A DNA stretch of 64,000 nt from an uncultured Chloracidobacterium sp. Its GTDB lineage: Bacteria > Acidobacteriota > Blastocatellia > Pyrinomonadales > Pyrinomonadaceae. The DNA lies in the NCBI GenBank assembly GCA_937941715.1, contig CALDGX010000205.1, forward strand, positions 14,553 to 78,552. The letters run 5' to 3'. A program made the translations under genes and the position numbers. Shown piece after piece: positions 8,279 to 17,193 of this stretch (positions are counted from its first letter, which is position 1; every line of letters starts with the position of its first letter). The notes under the pieces were generated by a model, which searched no databases, had not been told where the DNA came from, and saw only the letters and a list, made by a program, of their open reading frames with translations.

Positions 8279-11200
8279 ATGACAGCATTTCTTGATTTAT
8301 TAAAAGAGCGGATCGTGGTCTTTGACGGTGCGATGGGTAGTAACCTGCAGGCCCTCGATCTGTCGATCGACGATTGGGGCGGGCCTAATTTTGAGAATTG
8401 CTCGGAAAATCTTCTCTATACGAGGCCTGACGCGATCGAGACCGTGCACCGGAGCTTTCTGGATGTCGGCTGTGACGTGATCGAGACCAACAGTTTTGGC
8501 GGAAGCGAGGTCGTGCTGGCCGAATTTGGGATCGCGGACAAAACTTACGACGTGAACAAAAAGGCAGCCGAACTGGCTAAGCGGTTGGCGAGCGACTATT
8601 GGACGTACGACAAGCCCCGGTTCGTCGCAGGTTCCATCGGCCCGGGCACCAAACTGCCAACGCTCGGGCACATCACGTACCCAGCACTCAAGGAAGCGTA
8701 CCGCGAACAGGTCCGAGGCCTGATCGACGGCGGCAGCGATATTCTTATCGTCGAGACCTGTCAGGACCTTTTGCAGACCAAGGCTGCCCTCGCGGCGATC
8801 TTCGAACACTTCGAAAAGCATAAGATCAAACTTCCGGTCATCGCACAGGTGACGATCGAGGTTTTCGGGACGATGCTCAATGGTACTGAGATCGGGGCCG
8901 CGCTGACCGCGCTCGAGCCTTTCCCGATAGACGTGATAGGAATGAACTGCGGCACAGGGCCGCGTCATATGACCGATAGCTTTCGTTATCTTTGCGAAAA
9001 TGCTCCGATGGCTGTCAGCGTCCTGCCGAATGCGGGGTTGCCCGAAGTCCGAGACGGAGCACAGTATTACGACGAGTCGCCCGAGAGCTTTGCGGAGCAG
9101 GTCGAGCATTTCGCCCGCGATTTCGGAGCGAATATCGTCGGCGGGTGCTGCGGTACGTCGCCCGAACATTTGCGGCAGGTCGTCGAACGAGTCGGTTCGT
9201 TGACGCCGAAACAGCGAAACGCAAGACTGATACCATCGGCGTCGTCGATCTATTTCCAGCAACCGTACACGCAGGACGCCTCGTTTCTTATCGTCGGTGA
9301 GCGTGTCAACGCTTCGGGGTCGAAGAAGATGCGCGACCTCCTCGATTCGGAGGATTGGGACGGGCTGGTCAATCTCGCAAAATCGCAGGAGAAAGAAGGG
9401 GCGCATATTCTCGACGTGAATGTCGATTTTGTCGGCCGCGACGGCGTCGCCGATATGCACCAACTTGCCTCGCGTCTGGCTACGGCGGTCAAGATCCCGC
9501 TGATGTTCGATTCGACCGAGTGGGAAAAAATGGAGGCAGGACTTGAGCACGCCGGCGGCAAATCGCTTCTCAATTCGACAAACTACGAGGATGGCGAAGA
9601 GCGTTTTCTCAAGGTCCTCGACCTTGCAAAACGATACGGTGCCGGCGTTGTCGTCGGTCTCATTGACGAGGAAGGCATGGCCCGGTCTTTTGACGCCAAG
9701 GTCAGGATAGCTCGGCGGGCGTACAAGCAGGCTGTCGAATACGGGATAGAATCGCACGATATCTTCTTTGATCCGCTGGCTCTGCCGATCTCAACAGGTA
9801 TAGAAGAAGACCGTCGTAACGCCGTCGAGACGATCGACGCGATCCGGCAGATCCGTGAGGAGATGCCCGAGGCCAATATCATACTCGGCGTGTCAAACAT
9901 CTCATTCGGCCTAAATCCTGCGGCCCGCGTCGTACTCAATTCGGTGTTTCTGCACGACTGTGTCGAAGCGGGGATGAATTCGGCGATCGTCAATGCGTCA
10001 AAGATCCTGCCGCTGATGAGATTTAGCGAGCTTGAGATCGAAACCGCGCGTGATCTGATCTATGACCGTCGAAAGTTTGAAGGTGATATTTGCACATATG
10101 ATCCGCTCGGCGAATTTTCGAATATGTTTCAGGGCAAGACGGCCCAGTCGATCAAACCTGACATATCAAATCTGCCGATCGAAGAGAAACTAAAACACCA
10201 CATCATCGATGGCGAGCGCATCGGACTCGAAGATTCGCTCAAAACGGCCCTTGAAAAGTATGATCCGCTCGAGATCATCAATGATATCTTGTTGGACGGG
10301 ATGAAGACGGTCGGCGAACTTTTCGGGTCGGGGCAGATGCAGCTACCGTTTGTGCTACAGTCAGCCGAATCGATGAAAGCGGCGGTGAAATTCCTCGAGC
10401 CCTTTATGGAAAAGGTGGAGGGGACCAACAAAGGCGTCCTGGTGCTGGCAACCGTGAAGGGCGACGTCCACGACATTGGAAAGAACCTGGTGGACATAAT
10501 TCTGACCAATAACGGCTACAAGGTCGTCAACCTCGGCATCAAACAGCCGATCGACGACATTCTGCGTGCGTGGGAAGAATCAGGCGGCGACGCGATAGGC
10601 ATGAGCGGCCTTTTAGTCAAATCTACGCTTATCATGCGCGACAACCTTGAGTTGATGAATGAGCGCGGCGTCACAGTGCCGGTGATCTTAGGGGGAGCGG
10701 CACTTAACCGGCGATATGTTGATCAGGATCTGATCCCGCTTTACAAGGGCAAGTTGTTTTACGCCCGCGACGCGTTCGACGGCCTGCACGCGATGGATGA
10801 GATAACCCGAAAGTCGGCGGACGAGGTCGCCGAACAGGCAACTGGCTCGGTCGTGCCTGATCCCGGAACGACGCCCAAAGCAATTGTCGCTAATCCAGCG
10901 GCGGGCGGAGTCGATGACGAAGACCTCGTCGGCGAAGACGCTAAACTCGGCGTTGAGGCAGCAAGGGTATCGAGCCGTTCGTCCGGCGACACCTCGCACA
11001 CTGCGCGATCGTCGGTCTCGCAGGATGTTAAGATACCCAAAGCACCGTTTTATGGGGCAAAAGTGGTCGAGATCACTGATCTCACAAAGGTCTTCGATTT
11101 TATTAACGAGACGGCGCTGTTCAAGGGCCAGTGGCAGTACAAACAGGGACGGAGTTCAATGGAGGAATATCAACAGGTCCTCCAGGATACGGTTTTTCCC

Positions 11201-11839
11201 AAATTCACCGAGATCAAGGCAAAGGCCATCCGGGAGAGATTACTCGAGGCAAAGGTCGCCTATGGGTACTTTCCGTGTCAGTCCAGCGGCAATGACCTGA
11301 TCATATATCACGATGATGAACGCACGGAGCGTATGCGGTTTACGTTCCCGCGGCAGCCGGTGGAGCAGCGCGGCGGCAAGAACCTTTGCCTGGCCGACTA
11401 TTTTGCTTCAGTCGAATCGGGCAAAATCGATGTTGTCGCATTTGATCTGGTCACAATGGGACGTCGGGCGAGTGAGCACTCGGCTGAGCTTTTCAAAGCG
11501 GATAATTATACCGATTATCTTCTGTTTCACGGACTCTCAGTTGAGTCTGCCGAGGCTCTTGCCGAAATGTGGCACAAGCGCATCCGCGAGGAACTGGGGA
11601 TCGCCGGTGGAGATGCGGCCGAATTGACCAAGCTGTTTCATCAGGGCTATCAAGGATCAAGATATAGTTTCGGATATCCGGCATGTCCTGCTCTCGAGGA
11701 TCAGGCAAAGCTATTTCAACTGCTCCCGGCGGCCGAGATCGGAGTCGAACTCAGTGAGGAACTTCAACTTCACCCTGAACAATCGACATCAGCAATAATA
11801 GTTCACCACCCCGAGGCCAAGTACTTCAATGTAGAGTAG
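8279..11839 (+). CDS. metH: Cobalamin-dependent methionine synthase
   Basis: The 1186-residue protein has all four MetH modules: the homocysteine/zinc domain (about 1-320, with FDGAMGSNLQ, GMNCGTG and GGCCGTSPEH), the pterin/methyltetrahydrofolate domain (about 335-610), the B12 cap and binding domains (about 640-880, with DVHDIGKN and its cobalt-ligand histidine at 731) and the AdoMet reactivation domain (about 960-1186). It transfers the methyl group of 5-methyl-THF to homocysteine in the cytoplasm. A Ser/Thr-rich linker of about 60 residues before the activation domain looks longer than usual. The start at 8279 matches the family N-terminus; in-frame TTG 8252 and ATG 8261 fall inside the attenuator hairpin. 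Confidence 0.96.
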   Translation: MTAFLDLLKERIVVFDGAMGSNLQALDLSIDDWGGPNFENCSENLLYTRPDAIETVHRSFLDVGCDVIETNSFGGSEVVLAEFGIADKTYDVNKKAAELAKRLASDYWTYDKPRFVAGSIGPGTKLPTLGHITYPALKEAYREQVRGLIDGGSDILIVETCQDLLQTKAALAAIFEHFEKHKIKLPVIAQVTIEVFGTMLNGTEIGAALTALEPFPIDVIGMNCGTGPRHMTDSFRYLCENAPMAVSVLPNAGLPEVRDGAQYYDESPESFAEQVEHFARDFGANIVGGCCGTSPEHLRQVVERVGSLTPKQRNARLIPSASSIYFQQPYTQDASFLIVGERVNASGSKKMRDLLDSEDWDGLVNLAKSQEKEGAHILDVNVDFVGRDGVADMHQLASRLATAVKIPLMFDSTEWEKMEAGLEHAGGKSLLNSTNYEDGEERFLKVLDLAKRYGAGVVVGLIDEEGMARSFDAKVRIARRAYKQAVEYGIESHDIFFDPLALPISTGIEEDRRNAVETIDAIRQIREEMPEANIILGVSNISFGLNPAARVVLNSVFLHDCVEAGMNSAIVNASKILPLMRFSELEIETARDLIYDRRKFEGDICTYDPLGEFSNMFQGKTAQSIKPDISNLPIEEKLKHHIIDGERIGLEDSLKTALEKYDPLEIINDILLDGMKTVGELFGSGQMQLPFVLQSAESMKAAVKFLEPFMEKVEGTNKGVLVLATVKGDVHDIGKNLVDIILTNNGYKVVNLGIKQPIDDILRAWEESGGDAIGMSGLLVKSTLIMRDNLELMNERGVTVPVILGGAALNRRYVDQDLIPLYKGKLFYARDAFDGLHAMDEITRKSADEVAEQATGSVVPDPGTTPKAIVANPAAGGVDDEDLVGEDAKLGVEAARVSSRSSGDTSHTARSSVSQDVKIPKAPFYGAKVVEITDLTKVFDFINETALFKGQWQYKQGRSSMEEYQQVLQDTVFPKFTEIKAKAIRERLLEAKVAYGYFPCQSSGNDLIIYHDDERTERMRFTFPRQPVEQRGGKNLCLADYFASVESGKIDVVAFDLVTMGRRASEHSAELFKADNYTDYLLFHGLSVESAEALAEMWHKRIREELGIAGGDAAELTKLFHQGYQGSRYSFGYPACPALEDQAKLFQLLPAAEIGVELSEELQLHPEQSTSAIIVHHPEAKYFNVE

Positions 11840-11862
11840 TTTCGGGTATTTCTGAGGTTCGG

Positions 11863-11898
11863 AAAAGCCGATTTTGCTGATTAGCAAAGTCGGCTTTT
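11863..11898 (+). terminator. Intrinsic terminator of metH
   Basis: AAAAGCCGATTTTGCT (11863-11878) pairs with AGCAAAGTCGGCTTTT (11883-11898) over a 4-nt loop, 16 pairs with one G-T. It begins 23 bp after the metH stop and has A- and T-tracts on its flanks. Confidence 0.88.
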
Positions 11899-11950
11899 GA
11901 ATTGTAGAATAAGGATTGCCGCTAATATTTCGATATTTTAAATCACTGAT

Positions 11951-13081
11951 ATGTCAAAAACTATATTCATTGCCGGCTCCGGCGGGATCGGCGAGGCAGC
12001 AGCACTTTTGCTGCGCGAATGGTGCGATTTCGATCTCACATTGATACTCGGCGACGTAAGTGAAGGGAGTCTGAAAAAGGCCGTCGATTTCGTCACTGCA
12101 AATTCGGATAAGACTAATCGGGTCGAAACCGTATTGATGCCGACCGATGGCATTACCGATGAGATGAAGGCAGCGTTTGAGGCAGCTGACGTGCTGCTCG
12201 ACTGTTCGCCGGGCGGCCAGGCTCCGCGAATGGCGCGGTTTGCGGTCGACTACAAGATGCACTACGCAAATCTCACCGAGTATGTTGCCGAGACCGACCG
12301 GATCATCGAGATGGCCAAGGACGCTGAAACCGGCTTTATTCTTCAGACCGGGCTTGCTCCGGGCTTTATCAACGTCAAGGCGATGGAACTCTATCACGAA
12401 TTTGTCGCCAAATATGAGAATGAGTCGGTTGAACGGATCGGAATGAAGGTCGGGGCGTTGACGGCACATGCTCATGCCCCTCATTTTTATGGATTTACTT
12501 GGTCGCCGATCGGTGTAGCGACCGAGTATGTCAAGAATTCGCGTGTTATCCGTGATCACTCGATCACTGAGTTGCCGGCACTGTCATCCCGCGAGGTGAT
12601 AGTCATCGGTGCCCGTACGTACGAGGCGGACCTGACATCGGGCGGAGCGGCCGACCTGCCGGATTTCTTTGCCGGCAAGGCTCGCCAACTCGATTACAAG
12701 ACGCTTCGGTACGTCGGCCATTATTCATGGGTCGAGTCGATCGTCGAGACCTTGCCGAAAGACGATGACCTGCCTGATCGACTGCAGGATATGATGCTCC
12801 GGGCCGTTCCGTCGGTCGAGGATGATCTGGTGCTGGTACACGCTTCAGTTGACGGATTTGACTCCCAGGGCCGTCGCCGTATGATCGAAAAAGCCTACTT
12901 TGTCGAACCGCTCGAGATAAACGGCCATTGTCTGCGTGCGATCCAAACAACGACCGCGGCTCCGCTATGCCAATCGGCGATGATGCTTCTGACCGGCGAA
13001 CATAAAGGCGTAATACTTCAGAGTCAGATCGACCCGAAGGCATTCCTTGCCGGCAACTTCGTCGCCAAGGTTTATGGTTGA
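11951..13081 (+). CDS. Saccharopine dehydrogenase family oxidoreductase
   Basis: The 376-residue protein starts with a Rossmann nucleotide-binding motif (FIAGSGGIGEAAALLL, about residues 5-20) and continues with VLLDCSPGGQAPRMARFAVD and QTGLAPGF, typical of the saccharopine dehydrogenase / lysine-6-dehydrogenase-like family. These enzymes oxidise or reduce C-N bonds of amino acids with NAD(P). The exact substrate cannot be read from sequence. It stands alone between two good terminators, so it is probably a single transcription unit. Confidence 0.82.
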   Translation: MSKTIFIAGSGGIGEAAALLLREWCDFDLTLILGDVSEGSLKKAVDFVTANSDKTNRVETVLMPTDGITDEMKAAFEAADVLLDCSPGGQAPRMARFAVDYKMHYANLTEYVAETDRIIEMAKDAETGFILQTGLAPGFINVKAMELYHEFVAKYENESVERIGMKVGALTAHAHAPHFYGFTWSPIGVATEYVKNSRVIRDHSITELPALSSREVIVIGARTYEADLTSGGAADLPDFFAGKARQLDYKTLRYVGHYSWVESIVETLPKDDDLPDRLQDMMLRAVPSVEDDLVLVHASVDGFDSQGRRRMIEKAYFVEPLEINGHCLRAIQTTTAAPLCQSAMMLLTGEHKGVILQSQIDPKAFLAGNFVAKVYG

Positions 13082-13102
13082 TCACTTCGGGCAAAAGATA
13101 AA

Positions 13103-13133
13103 AAAGCGGGGCGGATATTATCCGCCCCGCTTT
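13103..13133. terminator. Bidirectional intrinsic terminator
   Basis: AAAGCGGGGCGGAT (13103-13116) pairs perfectly with ATCCGCCCCGCTTT (13120-13133) over a 3-nt loop. The plus strand continues TGTTTCG and the minus strand TTTTTATCTTTT, so it can end both the gene at 11951 (+) and the convergent protease gene (-). Confidence 0.88.
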
Positions 13134-13153
13134 GTTTCGTTTAACTGACCCGC

Positions 13154-16105
13154 CTAGGGAACATAGGCACTTGGCGTCGGGATGTCGGCCGCGATGCCAA
13201 AGGTCTGAATGAGGACGCCCGCCGTTGAACGGTTGACGTACCAGGTGAAGTTTGACGACCTGAAAACGGCGGCGTCGATCTTATTGTCGCCGTCGTAATC
13301 TCCCGGTGCGGGCGTATCGGAGCTCGTTCCGAACGCGAAGGCATAGAATGTCAAATTCTCACTGCGGAGAACGTACCATTCGCCTGTCGACGGCCTGAAG
13401 AACGCCGCATCAGCCTTTCCGTCGCCGGTGAAATCACCCTGTACAGGCCGGTCGGTCGATGTGCCGAACGCATATGCGACAACGCCGGCGTCCGAACTAC
13501 GTCTTATCCACCACTGGCCGGAGGCGGGCCGATAAATGGCGATGTCAGCCTTGCTGTCACCGTCAAAATCGCCAACGGCCGGTTTGTCGCCCGACGCTCC
13601 GAATCCGATGATGTCGGTACCGCCGGTCGATTTCTGGATGTACCAGGTGTTAGTTGACGGGCGGAACACGGCCGAATCCGTCTTGTTATCACCGTCATAG
13701 TCCGCCGGAACAGGCGTATCCGTGCTTGTGCCGAACGGGAACGCGAAGAACGAAAAATCCTCGCTGCGAAGAATGAACCACTGACCGGTTGACGGTCGCC
13801 AGAACGCGAAATCCGTCTTATTGTCGCCGGTGTAGTCGCCGGGCACAATGCGGTCGGTTGACGTTCCAAACGCTGCGGCAGCGTTGCCGCCCGTCGACGA
13901 TTTCAGGTACCACCATTCGCCCGGGCCCGGACGGAAAACCGAAAGGTCGGTCTTGTCGTCGCCGTCATAGTCGAACGGTGCCCTCAAGTTACTGGCCGTC
14001 GCGTTGACGTTGAAGTTGACGTCCGACATATCAAAAAAGATATTACCGGTCCCTTCGACCTTGATGCGTCCCTGAGTCGTGGTGACGTTCGGGATCGTGA
14101 CCGTTTCAGAACCGTCATTCGGTGTGCTGGCGGTGATCGTCGTCGGGAATGTCAGTCCGCCGTCCGTCGAGAACGAGATCTTGACGTTCGCGGCGCTTAC
14201 CGGAGCGGCGTTTGTATTATTGACGCTCCATGTAATGGTCTGTGACGAACCGCCGGCCCATGTGACCGCCGTATTTGGACCGGTTACGTTGAATGGCCCC
14301 GAGTTGCCGTCGACATTGACAGTTGCGGTTGCCGTATTGATACCGCCGCCCGCCGCGCGATTATCGCGGGCCACGACCTGAAATGTCATGGCACGTGTGA
14401 TCGCGGACATCAATTCGCCGGTCAAACAGCCACCTGACGGGCATGACCCGGATGTCGAAGGCGGTACGTTGGCATTGTTGCGAATATACTGCAGCGAGGG
14501 GAAGTAGCGCGTCGGGTTCGTTGTCGGCAGATAGTTGCGGAACAGCGGACGAGCAATACCGTCTGCATCGGAATTTGGCACCGTGGTTGCTGCACCGGTT
14601 CCGCCGCCGGCATTATACTGCTGCCAATCATAGGTGATAGTATCGCCGTTCGGATCGGTAGCCGCGGCCGTCAATGAAAACGGGGTCTGTTTTGGAATAT
14701 TGTAGGTCGTGCCTGCCGGAATGGTGACGGTCGGCGGTGTATTGCCTGTCGCCGTCTGGGCGGAGCAGGCATTACCGTTATTCACCTGACTGAAGGCAAC
14801 GATCACCTCAAGGCTGCGAACGTGCATCGTGTCGATACTGTTCGGGGCAAGGTCCTGATTGCCGCAGATGCCGGCGTAGCCCATGATCGTGACGCCGCTG
14901 CCGGGCTCAAACGCATTGGTACTGCTGCGGTTGCCGCCGCCGCAGTTGCTGACGTTGCCATTGAATGTGTGATTGGAACCCCACTGGTGGCCCATTTCGT
15001 GTGCGACATAGTCTATCGCAAAAGGATCGCCGACCGGATTTGGAAGTCCGGTTGTTCCGGCTCCCTTTGACGCTCCGCACGGCGAGTTAAGCTGAGCGAC
15101 GCCGCCGCTGCCGGTCGTGAAGACGTGGCCGATATCATAGTTTGCCGAACCGATAACGGTATCGAGGTTTCCGGTATTGACGTTGATGTCGCTCGACGAG
15201 TTTGCATACGGATCATTTCCGGCTGTGCAGGCCGATCCGCCCCCCGGCACCGGACATGTGGTGTTGTTACCCGCGTAAACGATCAGGTTGTTATTTGCCA
15301 CGACGACCATTCGAAGAGCGAGATCGCGTTCGTACACGCCATTCACCCGGTTCATGATCAGTACCTGAGCCGCCAGACATCCCGCCACAGTGTTACCGCC
15401 GACGGCGTTACAGTATTCGAAGTTTGCCGCGAGTGCCAGGCGGTATGTACGGAGCGTGGTACCTGAAGTCACCTCCGGTGCCATCGACGTCATGAACTGT
15501 GTCGCGTCAAATTCGCCGGGTCGCATTGCCTGATCAAAATCCTTACCGACAAATTCGCAAACAAATCGCGACATCGAGCGAGCTTCGCTTTTGCGATAGC
15601 TGATGTAGTTGTCCGTATCGCCGACCGAGTACGGGTCGATGACTACCGAGCCCCGCGGAGTAATGATATATGCATGAAACCCTGACGGCAGCATATCAAA
15701 ACGCACCGTAGCGGTCGGGTCATCTATACCTTGTCCGCGATATGTCGCGGCCAACTCGGGGAATTTATCCGCAAGTCCCTGTTCGACGACCATAGAATGT
15801 TCAATACGAAACCGCTGGAACGATCCGTCCGGCATAGGGAGCGTCAGAATAACTTCCGAGGGCTCACTCGAAAACTCTTCGGGAGCACTCGCAAGGATCT
15901 GTTTCACGATCGACTTGTTCAGACTAAATGCTCCATAGGAACGGATCTCGACCGGACGATTCGCTCCGGTGAGCCTGATCGGCGTGTCATCGATCTTGGT
16001 CCAAACACGATCGGACGAAACAGGTTCGACCGCGAAGGCCGAGGTTGTAAACAACACAAAAGCTGCCAGCATCAGCCAGGCATAACGGAATTTCATCATC
16101 TTCAT
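13154..16105 (-). CDS. Secreted reprolysin-like zinc metalloprotease with FG-GAP/VCBS repeats
   Basis: The 983-residue protein has a signal peptide (about 1-25), a propeptide-like region (about 30-200), a zincin domain with HEMGHQWGSNH at about 369-379 (HExxHxxGxxH) and a Met-turn in TIMGYAG, then a beta-sandwich (about 590-690). The C-terminal 290 residues hold six repeats of about 46 residues, each with a DxDGDxKxD-like calcium loop and an FRPSTG.W segment, as in VCBS/FG-GAP repeats. It is probably an exported protease. The ATG at 16105 is preferred over GTG 16129 because GAGG lies about 10 bases upstream and it keeps a compact signal peptide. Confidence 0.86.
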   Translation of the reverse strand: MKMMKFRYAWLMLAAFVLFTTSAFAVEPVSSDRVWTKIDDTPIRLTGANRPVEIRSYGAFSLNKSIVKQILASAPEEFSSEPSEVILTLPMPDGSFQRFRIEHSMVVEQGLADKFPELAATYRGQGIDDPTATVRFDMLPSGFHAYIITPRGSVVIDPYSVGDTDNYISYRKSEARSMSRFVCEFVGKDFDQAMRPGEFDATQFMTSMAPEVTSGTTLRTYRLALAANFEYCNAVGGNTVAGCLAAQVLIMNRVNGVYERDLALRMVVVANNNLIVYAGNNTTCPVPGGGSACTAGNDPYANSSSDINVNTGNLDTVIGSANYDIGHVFTTGSGGVAQLNSPCGASKGAGTTGLPNPVGDPFAIDYVAHEMGHQWGSNHTFNGNVSNCGGGNRSSTNAFEPGSGVTIMGYAGICGNQDLAPNSIDTMHVRSLEVIVAFSQVNNGNACSAQTATGNTPPTVTIPAGTTYNIPKQTPFSLTAAATDPNGDTITYDWQQYNAGGGTGAATTVPNSDADGIARPLFRNYLPTTNPTRYFPSLQYIRNNANVPPSTSGSCPSGGCLTGELMSAITRAMTFQVVARDNRAAGGGINTATATVNVDGNSGPFNVTGPNTAVTWAGGSSQTITWSVNNTNAAPVSAANVKISFSTDGGLTFPTTITASTPNDGSETVTIPNVTTTQGRIKVEGTGNIFFDMSDVNFNVNATASNLRAPFDYDGDDKTDLSVFRPGPGEWWYLKSSTGGNAAAAFGTSTDRIVPGDYTGDNKTDFAFWRPSTGQWFILRSEDFSFFAFPFGTSTDTPVPADYDGDNKTDSAVFRPSTNTWYIQKSTGGTDIIGFGASGDKPAVGDFDGDSKADIAIYRPASGQWWIRRSSDAGVVAYAFGTSTDRPVQGDFTGDGKADAAFFRPSTGEWYVLRSENLTFYAFAFGTSSDTPAPGDYDGDNKIDAAVFRSSNFTWYVNRSTAGVLIQTFGIAADIPTPSAYVP

Positions 16106-16311
16106 ATAAAAACTACCTCGAAGTCTCACAGTTGGTAAACTTACACCCGGAGGGATGTCGGCCGGTATGAACCGATTTCAACGGTGTCGTAATTTGCAGG
16201 GTCAAAATTGCTAATCGCAATATCGTATTCGAATTTGGCGAAAATGTCCACAAAAATCACGGTGTTTAGGTTTTTTGAGCGCCTCAAGGATGATAAACTT
16301 CAATTTTGTGT

Positions 16312-17193
16312 ATGACCCCGAATAGCGATCTATCAGGATTGGAAAGGTTGAACGGCGGCGAGATCGTCCCCCTCGTACCTGACGCTGACGAAATGGAGGC
16401 GATCGGGCCGATAGATCGCGCCGGGTTTTGGCTCACCCATCGCATGAATCTTGGCCGCTGGAAAAGGCTCATGACATTTTGCCAGCGGCACATCGGGTCA
16501 CTATGGATATATCTTGCGACGTACAATCTGATGAACGTCTTCGGGCTGGAGAATGTCGAAGAAGCCGACCCGAACGTTCCGTTGGTGCTGGTCGCGAATC
16601 ACCGATCATTTTTCGATATGTACACCGTTTCGAGTGTGCTTTTTCGACGCCTTAAGCGGCCGATAACGCTTTATTTTCCCGTACGGGCAAAGTTCTTTTA
16701 CACAAGTCCGTTGGGATGGTTCGTAAATCTCGTAATGGGATGGTTCTCGATGTACCCGCCGTTCTTTCGCGAGGAACGCGAGGCCGTAAAGCGCGAGTTT
16801 GATAAGTACTCGATGCGGCGGCTAATTCAATTATGTACCAGTGGCAGCGGGCACATCATCGGGTTTCATCCTGAGGGTAAGCGCAATCTGCACGGCGGCC
16901 CGTATGACCTTCTGCCCGCTCAGCCGGGTATCGGAAAGGTGATCTATACCGCTAAGCCTCAGGTGATACCCGTCTTTATTGCCGGGCTCGGCAACGATCT
17001 GCCAAAACAGATCCTCGGCAATTGGACCGGCGGAGAAAAGGTTAGGATATGGTTTTGCGAGAAGGTGGATCTCAGCGAGTATTACGCTAAATCAGATCGC
17101 CTCAGAACCCACAAAGAGATATCCGACCGTCTGATGGACCAGATCCGCGAACTCGGAGAGAAAGATCGGGCCCAATTTGGCGATCAAAAGTAA
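16312..17193 (+). CDS. PlsC-like 1-acylglycerol-3-phosphate acyltransferase
   Basis: The 293-residue protein contains the acyltransferase motifs NHRSFFDM (catalytic HxxxxD) and FHPEGKRN (the EG-containing phosphate-binding motif), with two hydrophobic segments between and before them. Such enzymes acylate lysophosphatidate or related lipids at the inner membrane. The ATG at 16312 is preferred to a TTG two codons upstream; no strong ribosome binding site is visible. Its stop overlaps the MFS start by one base (TAATG), so the two genes are translationally coupled. Substrate range is not certain. Confidence 0.82.
   Translation: MTPNSDLSGLERLNGGEIVPLVPDADEMEAIGPIDRAGFWLTHRMNLGRWKRLMTFCQRHIGSLWIYLATYNLMNVFGLENVEEADPNVPLVLVANHRSFFDMYTVSSVLFRRLKRPITLYFPVRAKFFYTSPLGWFVNLVMGWFSMYPPFFREEREAVKREFDKYSMRRLIQLCTSGSGHIIGFHPEGKRNLHGGPYDLLPAQPGIGKVIYTAKPQVIPVFIAGLGNDLPKQILGNWTGGEKVRIWFCEKVDLSEYYAKSDRLRTHKEISDRLMDQIRELGEKDRAQFGDQK

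Noticed and set aside
8248..8295. 15-codon frame with ACGGAG upstream, overlapping the metH start
   Set aside because: Its ATG is inside the terminator hairpin and the SD-like sequence is explained by chance; it could be a coupling leader but nothing in the product supports that.
8300..9757. Minus-strand open frame of 485 codons
   Set aside because: It lies entirely antisense to metH and its product resembles no protein family.
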